From the NCBI GenBank assembly GCA_030433805.1, contig JARUXA010000001.1:62001-126000 (forward strand): a stretch of 64,000 bases of DNA, in the 5' to 3' direction. This document shows, in pieces, positions 61,162 through 64,000 of this stretch (positions within the stretch are counted from its first letter, which is position 1; each line of letters begins with the position of its first letter). The translations under genes were made by a program, and so were the position numbers. This stretch comes from Sphingomonas sp. PsM26. Lineage in GTDB: Bacteria; Pseudomonadota; Alphaproteobacteria; Sphingomonadales; Sphingomonadaceae. The notes under the pieces were generated by a model. That model did no database searches. It was not told the origin of the DNA and was given only the letters and a program-made list of their open reading frames with translations.

Positions 61162-62904
61162 ATGCGCGACCGGCAGGTTCCACAGGACGAAACGCTGCCC
61201 GACGGGATCGACGAGGGCAAGCGGCTGGTGCGCGTCGGCGGCGACAAGGGATTGTCGCTGGCCGAGCGGCTGTCCGAGCATTTCCACCGGCTGACGTGGC
61301 GCACACCGATCCACGGGATGCGCCTTAAGGGGCGGCATCCGCTCAAACTGATCGCGGTCCCCGACGACCCGCTGCTGGGGGACGTCCAGCGCGGGCACGC
61401 CTTGCTCGAGGGCATGCTGACGTTTCGCGGCGAGAGCCGTGACATCGAGACGCTCGATCTCACCAAGCCCGATTTCTCCAAGGCGTTTGCGGATTATCTC
61501 CACAGTTTCGCCTGGTTGCGCGACCTGTCGACCGTGGCGACGCGCGCGCAGGCGACGCCGATCGCGGAACATCTGATGCGGCTGTGGCTCAATGCGCACG
61601 CCGATACGGTCAGCGAACCGGCGTGGCGCGCGGACCTGTGGGGCCGCCGCATTCTGTTCTGGACCGCGCACGCCCCGCTGATCCTGTCGTCGGCGGATCT
61701 GGTGTATCGCAGCCGCGTGCTCAACACGCTTGCGCGCGGGGCGCGGCATATCGATCGTGCGGCGGAGAAGGCCCCGCCCGGTGCGCCGCGCGTTGCCGCA
61801 TTGTGCGGGGTCGTCGCGGGAACGTTGCTGATTCCCGGCGGTGATCCGCGCCAGTCGGCGACCGAAGCGGCGTTGCTGCGCGGGCTGACATCATCGATCC
61901 ATGAAGATGGCGGGAACGTCGCGCGGTCGCCCGCGGTGCAGGTCGATCTCGTGATGCTGCTGACCAGCCTGCGCGAGGTCTATGACGCGCGTCAGCTCAA
62001 TCCGCCCGCATTCCTGGGCGATACGCTGGCCAGGCTGATCCCCGCGCTGCTCGGCATCTGCCACGGCGATCGCGACATCGGCAGCTGGCAGGGCGGCGGG
62101 CCGTATGGCGCGGACGCGCTGGCGCAAGTCATCGCCGCGACCGGCGTGCGGACACGCCCGCTCAGGCAGGCGCGCGACTGGGGGTATCAGCGGCTCGCGG
62201 CCGGAAGTGCGGTGGCGATCCTCGATGGGGCACCACCACCGGTCGCACGGCTGGTCGAGGGCGGCTGTGCCTCGACACTGGCGATCGAACTGTCCGACGG
62301 CCCCGACCGGATCGTCGTCAATTGCGGCGGCGCGCGGACCGGGATCGCGCAGCTTCCCGCCGATCTGTCGGAAGGGTTGCGCACGACCGCCGCGCATTCG
62401 ACGCTCGTGCTCGGCGATAGCAACTCTACTGCGATCCACGCCGACGGAACGCTTGGCCGCGGCGTCGGCGAAGTCGAACTGGTGCGCCAGGAGAGCGAGA
62501 CCTCGAGCCGGATTGAGGCAAGCCACGACGGCTATGCGCGCCGGTTCGGGCTGCTCCACCGTCGCCAGTTGGTGATGGCCAATGACGGTCGCGAGCTGCG
62601 CGGCGAGGATGTGCTGCTGCCGGTACCAAAGCAGCGCAAGATCCAGCCGTCGGTGTTCGCAGTGCGCTTCCATCTTGGTTTCGGCGTGCAGGTTTCCCCG
62701 ACCGCGGACGGGATGGCGGCGTTGCTGCGATTGCCGCATGGGGGCGTCTGGCAATTCCGCTGCCGCGGCGGCAAGCTCGCGATCGAGGACAGCCTGTGGA
62801 TCGACGCCGAGGGACGTCCGCATGCGACGCTCCAACTGGTCGTGACGGGGGAGGCCCCCGCCGGGGGGACCAACATCGGCTGGGTGCTCAAGCGCGCGCA
62901 TTGA
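61162..62904 (+). CDS. Heparinase II/III family protein
   Basis: A 580-residue protein with an N-terminal alpha/alpha toroid (about 60-330) and a C-terminal beta-sandwich that carries [48 protein letters not shown] and the C-terminal strands of the heparinase II/III domain. It has no clear signal peptide. Members are polysaccharide lyases or structurally related proteins; no glycan genes are nearby. It is a conserved alphaproteobacterial neighbour of rpe and purH. Confidence 0.85.
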   Translation: MRDRQVPQDETLPDGIDEGKRLVRVGGDKGLSLAERLSEHFHRLTWRTPIHGMRLKGRHPLKLIAVPDDPLLGDVQRGHALLEGMLTFRGESRDIETLDLTKPDFSKAFADYLHSFAWLRDLSTVATRAQATPIAEHLMRLWLNAHADTVSEPAWRADLWGRRILFWTAHAPLILSSADLVYRSRVLNTLARGARHIDRAAEKAPPGAPRVAALCGVVAGTLLIPGGDPRQSATEAALLRGLTSSIHEDGGNVARSPAVQVDLVMLLTSLREVYDARQLNPPAFLGDTLARLIPALLGICHGDRDIGSWQGGGPYGADALAQVIAATGVRTRPLRQARDWGYQRLAAGSAVAILDGAPPPVARLVEGGCASTLAIELSDGPDRIVVNCGGARTGIAQLPADLSEGLRTTAAHSTLVLGDSNSTAIHADGTLGRGVGEVELVRQESETSSRIEASHDGYARRFGLLHRRQLVMANDGRELRGEDVLLPVPKQRKIQPSVFAVRFHLGFGVQVSPTADGMAALLRLPHGGVWQFRCRGGKLAIEDSLWIDAEGRPHATLQLVVTGEAPAGGTNIGWVLKRAH

Positions 62905-62971
62905 AATTGCAGGCCCAAGCGGGCAGGGGGTGCGCGACATTCCTCCCCCCTCTCGCCCCCGGAGCCTCCCC

Positions 62972-64000
62972 ATGACCACCATCCCGATCCGCCGCGCGCT
63001 GCTCTCGGTGTCCGACAAGACCGGCATCGTCGAGCTCGCGCAGGGACTGGCGCAGAATGGCGTCGAGCTGGTGTCGACCGGGGGCACCGCCAAGGCGCTC
63101 CGTGACGCGGGGCTTGAGGTGCGCGACATCTCGGACCTGACCGGCTTCCCCGAGATGATGGACGGCCGCGTCAAGACGCTCCACCCGGTGGTCCATGGCG
63201 GGTTGCTCGCGGTGCGCGACGATGCGGCGCATGTCGCCTCGATGGAGGAGCACGGGATCGGCGCGATCGATCTGGTTGTGGTCAACCTCTATCCGTTCGA
63301 GGCGACCGTCGCCAAGGGCGCGGAACGCGACGAGATCATCGAGAATATCGACATCGGCGGCCCGTCGATGGTGCGCTCGGCGGCCAAGAACCACGCCTTC
63401 GTCGCGATCGTCACCGATCCGGCGGATTACGCGCTGGTTGCAGGCGGCAGCACGACGCTTGCGGATCGTCGCAAGTTCGCCGCCAAGGCCTATGCCGCGA
63501 CTGCCGCCTATGACGGGATGATAGCGACTTGGTTCGGCCAGGCGGATCAGGGCGAAGCCTTCCCCGAGACGCTCGCGATCACTTTGCAGCGTGGCCAGTC
63601 GCTGCGCTATGGCGAGAATCCGCACCAGTCGGCGGCCTTCTACACCGCGGGCGGCAGCGCACCGTGCGGGATCGGCCAGGCACGACAGGTGCAGGGCAAG
63701 GACCTCAGCTACAACAATCTCAACGACGCCGACGCCGCGCTCGACCTGATCAGCGAGTATCGCGACGCCGCGCCAACCTGCGTGATCGTCAAGCACGCCA
63801 ACCCCTGCGGCGTCGCGACCGGCGAGACGCTCGAAGCGGCTTATGGTGCTGCCTTCGCGTGCGACACGGTGTCGGCATTCGGCGGGATCATCGCGCTCAA
63901 CCGTCCGCTCGACGGCGCGACCGCCCGCGCAATTGCGGGGATCTTCACCGAGGTCGTGGTCGCGCCCGACGCAGATGAAGAGGCGCTCGCGATCTTCGCC
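62972..64000 (+). CDS. purH: Bifunctional purine biosynthesis protein PurH (5' part)
   Basis: The frame runs from an ATG at 62972 to the window edge, 343 codons of an expected about 530. The N-terminal IMP cyclohydrolase shows [48 protein letters not shown] sequence and NLYPFE. The following AICAR transformylase has [32 protein letters not shown] and the catalytic KHANPCG. The missing part lies beyond the window. It is 67 bases after the heparinase-like gene. Confidence 0.96.
   Translation, partial: MTTIPIRRALLSVSDKTGIVELAQGLAQNGVELVSTGGTAKALRDAGLEVRDISDLTGFPEMMDGRVKTLHPVVHGGLLAVRDDAAHVASMEEHGIGAIDLVVVNLYPFEATVAKGAERDEIIENIDIGGPSMVRSAAKNHAFVAIVTDPADYALVAGGSTTLADRRKFAAKAYAATAAYDGMIATWFGQADQGEAFPETLAITLQRGQSLRYGENPHQSAAFYTAGGSAPCGIGQARQVQGKDLSYNNLNDADAALDLISEYRDAAPTCVIVKHANPCGVATGETLEAAYGAAFACDTVSAFGGIIALNRPLDGATARAIAGIFTEVVVAPDADEEALAIFA

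Overview
The window is a 64-kb piece of a GC-rich alphaproteobacterial chromosome, most likely from a Sphingomonas-like member of the Sphingomonadales. The evidence is the gene order around a putative replication origin (maf-aroE-coaE-dnaQ on one side, hemE-rho-mnmE-mnmG-rsmG-parA-parB on the other), GANTC-rich DNA at that origin, alphaproteobacterial families (MmcB, DUF1491, DUF3576, DUF6489, SDHAF4/DUF1674, a Mic60-like protein beside hemC/hemD), and the abundant palindromic intergenic repeats common in sphingomonads. Almost everything is core chromosome. I see no transposase, integrase, prophage, CRISPR array or toxin-antitoxin pair.

Layout. 1-4391: partial MATE exporter, tRNA-Leu(GAG), then a lower-GC block with two secreted proteins (an LprI-like protein and an unusual DUF6624/Tiki-like fusion), followed by two palindromic repeat units. 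4392-11341: htpG, an IMPase/PAP2 phosphatase pair, a three-gene type III polyketide synthase/methyltransferase/flavoprotein operon resembling phenolic-lipid clusters, and msrB. 11441-19316: envelope and stress genes (PBP1A-type peptidoglycan synthase, SCO, SleB hydrolase, ptsN, hpf). 19408-32793: the origin region. Genes on the two sides of 22925-23216 point away from it. It holds two perfect DnaA boxes plus near matches, seven GANTC sites and an AT-rich stretch, and two parS palindromes lie beside or inside the mnmE-mnmG-rsmG-parA-parB genes. 32801-37465: holA, lptE, leuS (with a repeat element inserted in frame) and a DUF3576 lipoprotein on the minus strand.

37726-48987: mixed housekeeping genes (PLP homeostasis, HAD hydrolase, ribA, xthA, lolA, ftsK, a UbiH-type hydroxylase, a LON-domain protein, a thioredoxin-TPR co-chaperone). 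Convergent gene pairs here are separated by inverted repeats. 49140-53389: tRNA-Gly(GCC), a DsbA-like protein, an exported methyltransferase, and a run of a spore-photoproduct-lyase-like radical SAM protein, a phosphoesterase and a DUF72 protein. 53421-56161: hemC-hemD and a Mic60-like membrane protein. 56270-64000: tsaD, gpsA, sdhAF4, rsmB, rpe, a heparinase II/III-like protein and the 5' part of purH.

The functional theme is chromosome maintenance: origin, parS/ParAB, FtsK, DnaQ and HolA. Haem synthesis is also prominent (hemE and hemJ by the origin, hemC/hemD further on). The most unusual points are the repeat-derived insertion in LeuS, the compact GANTC-rich origin, the phenolic-lipid-like operon, the DUF6624/Tiki fusion and the SPL-like gene in a non-sporulating lineage. 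Many adjacent genes overlap by ATGA or GTGA, which implies translational coupling. Family assignments come from reading the translated sequences and were not confirmed by searches.
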